This document shows positions 8,920 through 16,476 of a stretch of DNA of 41,438 bases, piece by piece (positions within the stretch are counted from its first letter, which is position 1; the number at the start of each line of letters is the position of its first letter). The stretch spans positions 1-41,438 of the forward strand of contig QBWA01000008.1 in the NCBI GenBank assembly GCA_003283745.1, in the 5' to 3' direction. Origin of the DNA: Prochlorococcus sp. AG-315-B03 (lineage in GTDB: Bacteria; Cyanobacteriota; Cyanobacteriia; PCC-6307; Cyanobiaceae). The notes beneath the pieces were generated by a model, which was not told the DNA's origin, made no database searches, and saw nothing but the letters and a program-made list of their open reading frames with translations. Both the position numbers and the translations under genes were made by a program.

Positions 8920-8951
8920 CCACTTAATCCCGCTATTGCGGGATTAAGTGG
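8920..8951. repeat. 14-bp perfect inverted repeat (hairpin)
   Basis: The arm ccacttaatcccgc at 8920-8933, loop tatt, and exact complement gcgggattaagtgg at 8938-8951 form a very stable hairpin. It is not followed by a T-run. A second small palindrome (ggttc...gaacc, 8950-8967) adjoins it. It lies just upstream of relic copy B and could serve as transcription end for the TPR/oxygenase gene, or be a recombination scar. Confidence 0.65.
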
Positions 8952-8959
8952 TTCACCAA

Positions 8960-9180
8960 TAAGAACCATATACTGTCTTGATTACGATGGCCAATTAAAA
9001 GTAGTTAATGTTCGTGACTCTTTGATAGAAAAGTATATCCATAGTGAAGCAGCACAAAAAAAATTCATCCCAGTATGACTGGGTAATAGCCTATTTTACC
9101 TATCTATCAAACTTGCCAGCAAAAACCTTATCACCATAAAAACACTTGATTTTAATAAAAAAACTAAAGCTCGCAAGTTT
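8960..9180 (+). pseudogene. Relic copy B of an unidentified gene (paired with 6262-6475)
   Basis: The plus strand reads DYDGQLKVVNVRDSLIEKYI then HSEAAQKKF and hits TGA, followed by out-of-frame sequence that still resembles copy A (cttgccagcaaaaacctta against ctggcaaccaagacctttt). Copies A and B carry different disabling changes, so both decayed separately after duplication. Together with the hairpin at 8920, this relic accounts for most of the 530-bp gap between the two TPR genes. Confidence 0.55.
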
Positions 9181-9301
9181 AAAAAGCACATCACCGTCAT
9201 ACTTGGTATAGAAATAATGAAAAATAAAAATATTATCCTAAGAAGTTAAAAACAAAGGCAAGATATAATCATTTTAATATATCCCTCAAAAAGAAATAGA
9301 A

Positions 9302-10882
9302 GTGCCTGAGGACAGTAAACAGCAGAAGAAAGAAAACACTGGCTTAAAAACATTCCCGGTTCCATTCTCTTTAGGAGAAATCAAAGGAAACATTGTTAAT
9401 AATCCTTCTAAAGCATCTAAAGAACAAATAATTAAGAAGGCTCTTGATTTTCATTCACAAGGAAATGTTTCAGAAGCAGCAGAATATTATCAATATTTCA
9501 TAAATCAAGGGTTCCAGGACTTCAGAGTTTTTTCTAATTATGGACTCCTTTTGAGAGACCTAGGCAAATTACCAGAAGCTGAATTATTAACTCGCAAAGC
9601 TATTGAAATCAAACCTGATTATGCATTTACTCATTACAATATGGGAAACATAATGCTAGATCTTGACAAATTACAAGAAGCTGAATTATCAACTCGCAAA
9701 GCTATTGAACTTGAACCAGATTTTGCACTTGCTTATAACAACCTGGGAATCATATTAAGAGACCTAGGCAAATTAAAAAAAGCCGAATTATCAACTCGCA
9801 AGGCTATTGATCTTGAACCTGGTATAGCACTTTCTCATAACAATCTGGGAACCATCTTGAGAGATCTTGGCAAGTTAAAAGAAGCAGAATTATCAACTCG
9901 CAAAGCAATTGACCTTAAACCTGATTTCGCAGATGCTTATTTCAATCTTTCATTAATTGAACTTCTTAAAGGAGATTATGAATCTGGTCTAAAGCATTAT
10001 GAATTTAGAGCTAAAAGAAAAAAATATATAACCATACATTCCAATCCAAATATTCAAAAAGTAGAAGATAGAAAGTTAAAAAGTAAAGAAAAGATTTTAG
10101 TTGTTAGCGAGCAAGCTCCTGGTGATGTGATCTTTCATATGCGTTATTTATTACCTCTAAAGAAACAAGGAGTCGATGTATCATTTTGTGCGCCTAAAAA
10201 ATTACATAGCTTGATTAAAGATTCTGGTATTCATCCAAATCCCCTATCACCTGAAGAATGCACTCTTGTGACAGAAGGAGAATGGATTCCGTTGCTGTCT
10301 CTATTGAAGTATTTCAAAGTTAGTCCCAACAACCCCGTAATCAATACTCCATATCTCTCAACAACAGAGACACTAAAAGATAAATGGCGAAAGATTCTAT
10401 CCAATGAAAAAAGACCAATCATTGGTATAAATTGGCAAGGGAGTAAAAAACTTGATGAAACCTTCTATAAGGGGCGTTCTATACCTTTAGAAAAATTCTC
10501 AAAGCTTCTAGAAAAAAATGATATTAGATTTCTTTCCTTCCAAAAAGGTTTTGGTTCAGAACAAATGGAAGAATGTACTTTTAAAGATCATTTTGTGAGT
10601 TGTCAGAAGCAAATTGATGAGATATGGGATTATTCAGAAACAGCTGCAATTATTGAAGGTTGTGATTTAATTATTACCAATGACTGTAGCATTGGTCCTT
10701 TGTCTGCTGGAATGGGTAAAAAAGTTTGGTTGATGCTAAAGAAAATACCTTTTTGGACTTGGGGACTTGAAGGAGAAAGTACATTTTGGTATCCATCTAT
10801 GAGATTATTCCGTCAAAAAGAACTTGATAACTGGGATGAAGTTATGGAAAGAGTTTCAATCGAACTGCAAAAGCAAAATTGA
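9302..10882 (+). CDS. TPR protein with C-terminal GT9-like glycosyltransferase domain (copy 1)
   Basis: A 526-residue protein starting at GTG 9302. The order is an N-terminal segment shared with the next gene (FPVPFSLGEIKGNI...NNPSKASKEQII), about five TPRs (residues ~55-230, TRKAIELEPDFALAYNNLG type), and a GT-B-type domain (~265-520). The catalytic part shows VVSEQAPGDVIFHMRYLLPL, IIGINWQGSKK, GRSIPLEKF, CDLIITNDCSIGPLSAGMGK and FWYPSMRLFRQ. This is the pattern of TPR-linked ADP-heptose-transferase-like (GT9-related) proteins, although the usual ITVDTxxAHLAG is altered to ITNDCSIGPLSAG. It probably acts in cell-surface or protein glycosylation. The last 250 codons are nearly identical in DNA to those of the following gene. 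Confidence 0.8.
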   Translation: MPEDSKQQKKENTGLKTFPVPFSLGEIKGNIVNNPSKASKEQIIKKALDFHSQGNVSEAAEYYQYFINQGFQDFRVFSNYGLLLRDLGKLPEAELLTRKAIEIKPDYAFTHYNMGNIMLDLDKLQEAELSTRKAIELEPDFALAYNNLGIILRDLGKLKKAELSTRKAIDLEPGIALSHNNLGTILRDLGKLKEAELSTRKAIDLKPDFADAYFNLSLIELLKGDYESGLKHYEFRAKRKKYITIHSNPNIQKVEDRKLKSKEKILVVSEQAPGDVIFHMRYLLPLKKQGVDVSFCAPKKLHSLIKDSGIHPNPLSPEECTLVTEGEWIPLLSLLKYFKVSPNNPVINTPYLSTTETLKDKWRKILSNEKRPIIGINWQGSKKLDETFYKGRSIPLEKFSKLLEKNDIRFLSFQKGFGSEQMEECTFKDHFVSCQKQIDEIWDYSETAAIIEGCDLIITNDCSIGPLSAGMGKKVWLMLKKIPFWTWGLEGESTFWYPSMRLFRQKELDNWDEVMERVSIELQKQN

Positions 10883-12751
10883 TAAATGTCATCTATTTTT
10901 TATTAGTAAAACCCAGATAAAAATAATTGTTTACTTTAGCTACTAAACTGGGGATGTTTTTAGGACTAACGTAAAAATGCAGAAACATAGGAATAATCAT
11001 CATGAGAATAAGATAGAGACTGAAACAATTACATTTCCAGTTCAATTAGCCTTAGGAGAAATAAAAGAAAATATATTTAATATAAACAATCCTTCTAAAT
11101 ATTCCAAAGAAGAAATAATTAATCAAGCATTTAAGCTTCACTCAGAAGGAAACATTTTAGAAGCCACAAAATATTATAAGTACTTTATAGCGCAAGGATT
11201 TACAGATGCAGGAGTATTCTCTAATTATGGAGTGATACTTAAACAATCAGGGGCAATATATGAAGCCATAGATCTATATAGGAAGTCAATCAAATTATTC
11301 CCAAATAGACCAGAGGCCTATTACAACCTTGGAATAATTTTAAAAGATCTTGATAAGTTAGAAGAAGCAAAAGAAACAACATGTAAAGCTATTGAAATCA
11401 ATAGAGATTACGCTAAGGCTCATCTGAATCTAGGATGTATATTAAAAGATCTTGGAAAATTAAAAGAAGCAGAAAGATCTACAAGAAAAGCTATTGAACT
11501 TAATCCTAAATTGTCTCAAGCTCATTATAATTTAGGATCAATTCTATTAGATTGTGAAAGAAATAAAGAAGCTGAATTAGCAACATATGAAGCCATTTCA
11601 CTAAATCCAAACTATGCACAAGCTTATAATAATTTAGGGATAATCATGTCAATGAATAAAAAGCAAAAAGAAGCTAAATTATTGTTTCGTAAAGCTATTA
11701 AACTGAACCCTAATTATGCAGAAGCTCACAACAATTTAGGTAATATAATGAGGAATTTAGATAATCTAAAGGAAGCAGAAATACTAACACGAAAGGCTAT
11801 TGAGATTAAAAAAGATTATTCACTTGCTTATTTCAATCTTTCATTAATCGAACTACTCAAAGGAGACTATAAAACTGGTCTAGATCATTACGAATTCAGA
11901 TTTGAAAAACTTAAGCTCAGCTCTCCTTATGGTAGTCCAATCTTAAATAGACATAAGGGAACTCCATTACAAGAAAATGAGAAATTATTAGTCATTAGCG
12001 AGCAAGCTCCTGGTGATGTGATCTTTCATATGCGTTATTTATTACCTCTAAAGAAACAAGGAGTCGATGTATCATTTTGTGCGCCTAAAAAATTACATAG
12101 CTTGATTAAAGATTCTGGTATTCATCCAAATCCCCTATCACCTGAAGAATGCACTCTTGTGACAGAAGGAGAATGGATTCCGTTGCTGTCTCTATTGAAG
12201 TATTTCAAAGTTAGTCCCAACAACCCCGTAATCAATACTCCATATCTCTCAACAACAGAGACACTAAAAGATAAATGGCGAAAGATTCTATCCAATGAAA
12301 AAAGACCAATCATTGGTATAAATTGGCAAGGGAGTAAAAAACTTGATGAAACCTTCTATAAGGGGCGTTCTATACCTTTAGAAAAATTCTCAAAGCTTCT
12401 AGAAAAAAATGATATTAGATTTCTTTCCTTCCAAAAAGGTTTTGGTTCAGAACAAATGGAAGAATGTACTTTTAAAGATCATTTTGTGAGTTGTCAGAAG
12501 CAAATTGATGAGATATGGGATTATTCAGAAACAGCTGCAATTATTGAAGGTTGTGATTTAATTATTACCAATGACTGTAGCATTGGTCCTTTGGCTGCTG
12601 GAATGGGTAAAAAAGTTTGGTTGATGCTAAAGAAAATACCTTTTTGGACTTGGGGACTTGAAGGAGAAAGTACATTTTGGTATCCATCTATGAGATTATT
12701 CCGTCAAAAAGAACTTGATAACTGGGATGAAGTTATGGAAAGAGTTTCAAT
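10104..12751 (+). repeat. Near-identical 757-bp direct repeat: 10104-10860 and 11995-12751
   Basis: From ttagcgagcaagctcctggt to ggaaagagtttcaat the two glycosyltransferase domains match base for base by eye, offset by 1891 bp. The one difference I find is T at 10703 against G at 12594 (Ser to Ala). Flanking DNA in both genes is clearly diverged on either side. The sharp borders and silent-site identity point to recent gene conversion or duplication of a catalytic cassette. Confidence 0.9.
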
Positions 12752-12785
12752 TGAACTAAAGGGAGAAATTAGTGAAAGGGGCTGA
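10977..12785 (+). CDS. TPR protein with C-terminal GT9-like glycosyltransferase domain (copy 2)
   Basis: A 602-residue paralogue of the preceding gene, from ATG 10977. The N-terminal ~90 residues are related but diverged (FPVQLALGEIKENIFNINNP). There are about seven TPRs (residues ~85-310) against about five in copy 1, with different sequences. From VISEQAPGDVIFHMRYLLPL onward (~340-595) the protein equals copy 1 except Ala for Ser in GPLAAGMGK; the C-terminal tail (KGEISERG) differs again. The two proteins thus have the same predicted catalytic domain on different TPR scaffolds, consistent with the same reaction on different acceptors (inference). The gene follows copy 1 by 94 bp in the same direction. 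Confidence 0.8.
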   Translation: MQKHRNNHHENKIETETITFPVQLALGEIKENIFNINNPSKYSKEEIINQAFKLHSEGNILEATKYYKYFIAQGFTDAGVFSNYGVILKQSGAIYEAIDLYRKSIKLFPNRPEAYYNLGIILKDLDKLEEAKETTCKAIEINRDYAKAHLNLGCILKDLGKLKEAERSTRKAIELNPKLSQAHYNLGSILLDCERNKEAELATYEAISLNPNYAQAYNNLGIIMSMNKKQKEAKLLFRKAIKLNPNYAEAHNNLGNIMRNLDNLKEAEILTRKAIEIKKDYSLAYFNLSLIELLKGDYKTGLDHYEFRFEKLKLSSPYGSPILNRHKGTPLQENEKLLVISEQAPGDVIFHMRYLLPLKKQGVDVSFCAPKKLHSLIKDSGIHPNPLSPEECTLVTEGEWIPLLSLLKYFKVSPNNPVINTPYLSTTETLKDKWRKILSNEKRPIIGINWQGSKKLDETFYKGRSIPLEKFSKLLEKNDIRFLSFQKGFGSEQMEECTFKDHFVSCQKQIDEIWDYSETAAIIEGCDLIITNDCSIGPLAAGMGKKVWLMLKKIPFWTWGLEGESTFWYPSMRLFRQKELDNWDEVMERVSIELKGEISERG

Positions 12786-12967
12786 ACCTTTTCTGAATAA
12801 TCATATTATTTTAATTTTATATAATTGAGTTCAGAATCTTTTCTGACTTTGTTTGTTTGTTTGGTTGGTCTATCTATTAAATATCTTTATATATAATACT
12901 AATACTTATGTTAAATCGCTATAATAAAAGTGTGATTCTGACTAAACTTGTTCTTTGTTTTTAATCA

Positions 12968-13432
12968 TTAGTTTTGAATATCTTTTAATGCTCTTATTGC
13001 CTCTTTTATATGTGCTGGTCCATTAAGAAGATCTTCGAAGATGTGTACTATGATTCCTTTTGAATTAATGATATAAGTAACCCTACCTTCTACCATCCCT
13101 AAGAATTTAGGGACTCCAAATATTTTTCTTAGATTATTATTTCTGTCACAAAGTAATGGGTAAGGTAAATTGTTCTTATTAGCGAAAGCTAGATGACTAT
13201 CACGGTCTCCATTACTTATCCCCCATACTTCAGCACCCAGTACTTTAAATAGGTCGTATTTATCACGAAAACCACAAGCCTCTATAGTGCATCCAGGGGT
13301 GTCATCTTTGGGATAGAAAAACAAAACTAGTGGTTTATTTAATCCATCAGGAGTTCTGGGTTTCCCATTTTGATCAAGGACTGAAAATGTTGGGATTTTA
13401 CTACCAATGTCCAACATCACTATGTTACCCAT
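12968..13432 (-). CDS. Peroxiredoxin, Bcp/PrxQ type
   Basis: Thiol peroxidase that reduces hydrogen peroxide and alkyl peroxides with thioredoxin-type donors. The 154-residue protein has the PrxQ active site DDTPGCTIEACGFRD with peroxidatic Cys48 and resolving Cys53 (CxxxxC), preceded by VLFFYPKDD and followed by the YDLFKVLGAEVWGIS segment. An alternative start at Met6 (MLDIGSKIP, base 13417) would fit the usual family N-terminus equally well. It converges with the TPR glycosyltransferase gene, and upstream of it lies the pcb relic. Such a peroxiredoxin is common next to photosynthetic genes but the neighbourhood alone gives no functional link. Confidence 0.93.
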   Translation of the reverse strand: MGNIVMLDIGSKIPTFSVLDQNGKPRTPDGLNKPLVLFFYPKDDTPGCTIEACGFRDKYDLFKVLGAEVWGISNGDRDSHLAFANKNNLPYPLLCDRNNNLRKIFGVPKFLGMVEGRVTYIINSKGIIVHIFEDLLNGPAHIKEAIRALKDIQN

Positions 13433-13555
13433 AATATTCCATAATTATAAGATCTTTTTATTTAATCGAGAGTTACTTATCGGAGAGATAACAACAAATG
13501 CACAAAATATTGATTTTTTCTTTATATTCTAAACAAATATTTTGTTAGGTAAATT

Positions 13556-14135
13556 TATAAAGAAATTCAAGAGCTTTCTGTTTGTGCGATTTTTTTTAAT
13601 TTACATTCTTTCAGGAGTTTTTAGCATCATTGGTAAATGCTATTGTTTTTTTAATACATCCTTCTATTGATCTTCAATGTTAATTGTAATCACAATTATT
13701 ATTTATTGATTTTTGATAGCCTTGAAGATTTTCTGTGAGGATCTGAATTTCTTGCTTACGCTCAAAAAACTTTTGAGCTAAATATTATGACTACATAAAT
13801 TCTCTTAGGATTATTTGGTGTTTATATGTAATTCAAAGGATTTAAACTTTCTTCTGCTGAGACTGTCCTTGGCTAAATGGTTCTTTTTGAAGAATTTTGG
13901 TATGCAAAAGATGATTGTTTTTTCAGTTTAATTATATTTCGGATCTTTTGCTTTGGAATATAAGTCTCTTTTTGTATTGGATTGATAAAGTGATAGTTCA
14001 GCCTCCCTTGGAATATAACTCGTGCTGATTTGTCTGGGGTTCATTGCTATTTGTGATTCTTCTTTTTGAAAACTCATTCGAAGCATGCTATTACCACTTT
14101 AGGATTTGACTTGAAGAAGGCTTCCAAATTTAACT
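13556..14135 (+). pseudogene. pcb: Heavily decayed pcb antenna gene (fifth copy)
   Basis: No open frame survives, but the plus strand follows the 3' two-thirds of a pcb gene in order. aaagaaattcaag at 13559 matches the KKFKLEW region. FNVNCNHNYYLLIF leads into DSLEDFL-stop-GSEFLAY at 13715-13759 (intact genes: DSLEDVMGGHAFLAF). attcaaagg at 13831 matches EFKG, followed by ctttcttctgctgag (LSSEA). ggattgat at 13979 matches YWID. gttcattgctat at 14039 matches VHYY. HAITTLGFDLKKA is at 14094-14132 (intact: HAIRALGFDFKKV). Multiple stops and indels break it. It lies directly upstream of the four intact pcb genes in the same direction. Confidence 0.8.
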
Positions 14136-14574
14136 CGAAACTTAGATGGCCAAAGAATTACTCTTAATGGTAATTAATGAGTTGAAAAGCTGATTTTGTT
14201 AAGTTATTTTGGACCTCGGTATTTTGGGGCGTTTTGCTGCTAAATGAAAAAATATATCCGATGGTGCCTAATGCCAATCCTTTTCGGCTATATTTCTTAT
14301 CTCTTGGAAAGCCATGATTATAGTATTAAATTCTAGATAGTCATTTGAAGTTGGTTTAGACTCGGCGCTGTGATTTTGATTATAGTCTTTCTATGTAAAG
14401 TAAATATCTGGCCTAAAGCCTTTCTATGTAATGATTGATAGCTCTAATCTTTCTTTGGATTACTTCAGGACTACTGCTCTAAGGTAACTAAATTTTGATA
14501 TTAAATAACGATTCCAAGCAAATTACTAGCAGTACTTGTATCCTAGAGCGAATTTCGACTTCAATTCTTTAATT
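14136..14574. other. Non-coding gap before the first intact pcb gene
   Basis: About 440 bp with no credible open frame on either strand. It holds a short direct repeat (ctttctatgtaa near 14386 and 14421). Its end holds the promoter/leader of the next gene, including taacgattcc at 14506, 69 bp before the ATG, which corresponds to the taac[gt]attc motif at 71-73 bp in the other three pcb leaders. The rest of the leader element is not conserved here. Confidence 0.5.
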
Positions 14575-15663
14575 ATGCAGACGTACGGAAACCCAGACGT
14601 CACCTACGGGTGGTGGGTTGGTAATTCTGTTGTAACAAATAAGTCAAGCCGATTTATTGGCTCGCATGTTGCCCATACAGGATTGATTTGTTTCGCAGCG
14701 GGTGCAAACACACTTTGGGAGCTCGCTCGTTACAACCCTGATATCCCAATGGGTCACCAGGGAATGGTAAGTATTCCTCATCTGGCCTCTATAGGTATAG
14801 GTTTTGATCCAACTGGAGCAGTTTTTGATGGCACATCTATTGCTTTTATAGGTGTATTCCATTTGATTTGTTCAATGGTTTATGCCGGTGCCGGTCTTTT
14901 GCATTCCTTAATCTTTAGCGAAGATACTCAGAATAGTTCTGGTTTATTTGCTGAAGGTCGTCCTGAACATACTCAGGCAGCTCGCTACAAGCTTGAGTGG
15001 GATAACCCAGATAATCAGACCTTTATACTTGGTCACCATTTGATTTTCTTTGGTGTTGCCTGTATATGGTTTGTTGAATGGGCTAAATGGCATGGTATTT
15101 ACGATCCTGCTTTAGGAGCTATTAGGCAAGTTGAATACAACTTGAATTTGACTCATATCTGGCAACATCAGTTTGACTTCCTTTCTATTGATAGTTTGGA
15201 AGATGTTATGGGCGGACACGCTTTCTTAGCATTTGTAGAGATCACAGGTGGTGCTTTCCATATAGCAACCAAACAAGTTGGTGAATACACTGAGTTCAAA
15301 GGAAAGAATATTCTTTCTTCTGAAGCAATATTGTCTTGGTCTCTAGCAGGTATTGGTTGGATGGCTATTATTGCCGCTTTCTGGTGCGCAACAAATACGA
15401 CTGTTTATCCAGAAGCTTGGTATGGGGAAACACTAGCTCTTAAATTTGGCATATCTCCTTATTGGATTGATACTGCTGACATGACTGGAGTTGTTAGTGG
15501 TCATACTTCAAGAGCTTGGCTTTCAAATGTTCATTACTATCTTGGCTTCTTCTTCCTTCAAGGTCATCTATGGCATGCAATCCGTGCTTTAGGATTTGAT
15601 TTCAAGAAGGTTACTGATGCTGTAAGTAATCTAGATAACGCTCAAGTTACTCTTTCTGATTAA
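14575..15663 (+). CDS. pcb: Pcb divinyl chlorophyll a/b-binding antenna protein (first intact copy)
   Basis: Prochlorophyte light-harvesting protein of the CP43/IsiA family: six membrane helices binding divinyl chlorophylls in the thylakoid around a photosystem. The start is ATG 14575 (MQTYGNPDVTYGWWVGNSVV), shared by all four copies, and not the TTG 39 bases upstream. The 362 residues include the typical FIGSHVAHTGLICFAAGANT, FILGHHLIFFGVACIWFVEW, DSLEDVMGGHAFLAFVEITG, LSWSLAGIGWMAIIAAFWC and HYYLGFFFLQGHLWHAIRAL. The conserved His residues in these helices are the expected chlorophyll ligands. There is no large lumenal loop as in true CP43. A connector (FAEGRPEHTQAARYKLEW) is longer than in the neighbours. 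A strong terminator follows. Confidence 0.97.
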   Translation: MQTYGNPDVTYGWWVGNSVVTNKSSRFIGSHVAHTGLICFAAGANTLWELARYNPDIPMGHQGMVSIPHLASIGIGFDPTGAVFDGTSIAFIGVFHLICSMVYAGAGLLHSLIFSEDTQNSSGLFAEGRPEHTQAARYKLEWDNPDNQTFILGHHLIFFGVACIWFVEWAKWHGIYDPALGAIRQVEYNLNLTHIWQHQFDFLSIDSLEDVMGGHAFLAFVEITGGAFHIATKQVGEYTEFKGKNILSSEAILSWSLAGIGWMAIIAAFWCATNTTVYPEAWYGETLALKFGISPYWIDTADMTGVVSGHTSRAWLSNVHYYLGFFFLQGHLWHAIRALGFDFKKVTDAVSNLDNAQVTLSD

Positions 15664-15690
15664 TTGATTAGCTTTTAATCTCAAAAAAAA

Positions 15691-15720
15691 GCCTCGTCAT
15701 TTTGACGAGGCTTTTTTTTT
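15691..15720 (+). terminator. Intrinsic terminator of the first pcb gene
   Basis: The stem gcctcgtca / tgacgaggc (15691-15699 and 15703-15711) is followed by ten T bases and preceded by eight A bases, 27 bp after the pcb stop codon. Confidence 0.9.
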
Positions 15721-15734
15721 GATCAGAAATAGTC

Positions 15735-15767
15735 AAAAAAAAAGCAGGAATTGTCCTGCTTTTTTTC
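15735..15767 (-). terminator. Bidirectional terminator between pcb and the small minus-strand gene
   Basis: The stem agcagga / tcctgct with a short loop (15743-15760) is flanked by an A-run on the left and a T-run on the right, so it can stop transcription from both sides. It lies just after the stop of the minus-strand small membrane protein gene. Confidence 0.75.
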
Positions 15768-15779
15768 TAGATTTAATTC

Positions 15780-15983
15780 TTACTTATAATTTTCAGGCTT
15801 GGCCCAAGGATCTATTCTTTTTGAATCATCAGAGTAGTAAAAGAATTGAGATGCACCGAAAACTGCTCCTAGTCCACAAAGAGTTGGAATAATAGCAAAG
15901 CCACCCGAAGGTTTGATTAAACCAATATCAGAAGGGTGAGGTAGCTGAGTGGCAAAATCAAGTAGGTGAGAAAAATCAATCAT
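15780..15983 (-). CDS. Small single-span membrane protein, pcb-cluster paralogue 1
   Basis: A 67-residue protein from the ATG at 15983 (MIDFSHLLDFATQLPHPSDI). The longer frame from 16028 adds 15 residues not shared with the paralogue, so it is not used. It carries FATQLPHPSD and LIKPSGGF, then one predicted membrane helix (FAIIPTLCGLGAVFGASQFF) and a polar tail (YYSDDSKRIDPWAKPENYK). The gene at 17702-17917 encodes a clear paralogue. Both sit on the opposite strand between pcb genes. I do not recognise a named family; a small thylakoid protein associated with antennae or photosystems is a reasonable guess from position only. Confidence 0.75.
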   Translation of the reverse strand: MIDFSHLLDFATQLPHPSDIGLIKPSGGFAIIPTLCGLGAVFGASQFFYYSDDSKRIDPWAKPENYK

Positions 15984-16102
15984 TGATTTAGATGAAAAAT
16001 GTTTTTTATAGATAACCCAGGTGGCCACTATGCCAGACCCGTGTTCATAGATTTTACATTAATATTAGAAGCAACAGAGAAAAACCAAATATTCTTAGTG
16101 AT

Positions 16103-16297
16103 TTAAAATCCTTTTGGTTTACTCTTCTTTTTTTCTGAATTAAGTTGATGTTTTGGTTCTTTGGACTTGAGTTTCTTTCTGATTAATACAATAGCAATTG
16201 CCAACAGACATATTCCAAGAAGTCCAAACCAAATTATTCCTGCAATAAAAGGCAGTCCTTTAAGGTTTTGTAATTCGAGTTGTAACGCTGATTCCAT
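16103..16297 (-). CDS. Small single-span membrane protein of unknown function
   Basis: 64 residues: a short N-terminus (MESALQLELQNLKG), one strong hydrophobic helix (LPFIAGIIWFGLLGICLLAIAIVLI) and a very basic tail (RKKLKSKEPKHQ...KKKSKPKGF). By the positive-inside rule the tail is cytoplasmic. It lies on the minus strand between the first two intact pcb genes, 119 bp upstream of the paralogue-1 start, and might be co-transcribed with it. No family recognised. Confidence 0.65.
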   Translation of the reverse strand: MESALQLELQNLKGLPFIAGIIWFGLLGICLLAIAIVLIRKKLKSKEPKHQLNSEKKKSKPKGF

Positions 16298-16392
16298 TCC
16301 GAAAAAACGACCTTTTTTTTAAAAATTCAAGTAAAACACTAAATTGACCTGTTGATAAAATGTCGTGGATTAAAAAAATTTACTACTTCTAA

Positions 16393-16476
16393 ATAAAGAC
16401 CTTTAACTATTCTGAGCTTTTGAATTGACCTCAATGTAAGGTATGTGCACCGTATAACGCCTAAAACTCTTAAATC
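16393..16476 (+). promoter_or_regulatory. Conserved pcb leader element (second intact pcb)
   Basis: ataaagacctttaactattc starts at 16393, 84 bp before the ATG. The same element precedes the third (83 bp) and fourth (82 bp) copies. Downstream of attctgagc this leader diverges from the other two but keeps gaattga. It probably contains the promoter or transcript start and a 5' UTR control element. Confidence 0.6.

Noticed and set aside
10231-12313. Identical antisense 63-codon frames at 10231-10422 and 12122-12313
   Set aside because: They are shadows of the duplicated glycosyltransferase cassette; identity follows from the DNA repeat and the sequence is not protein-like.
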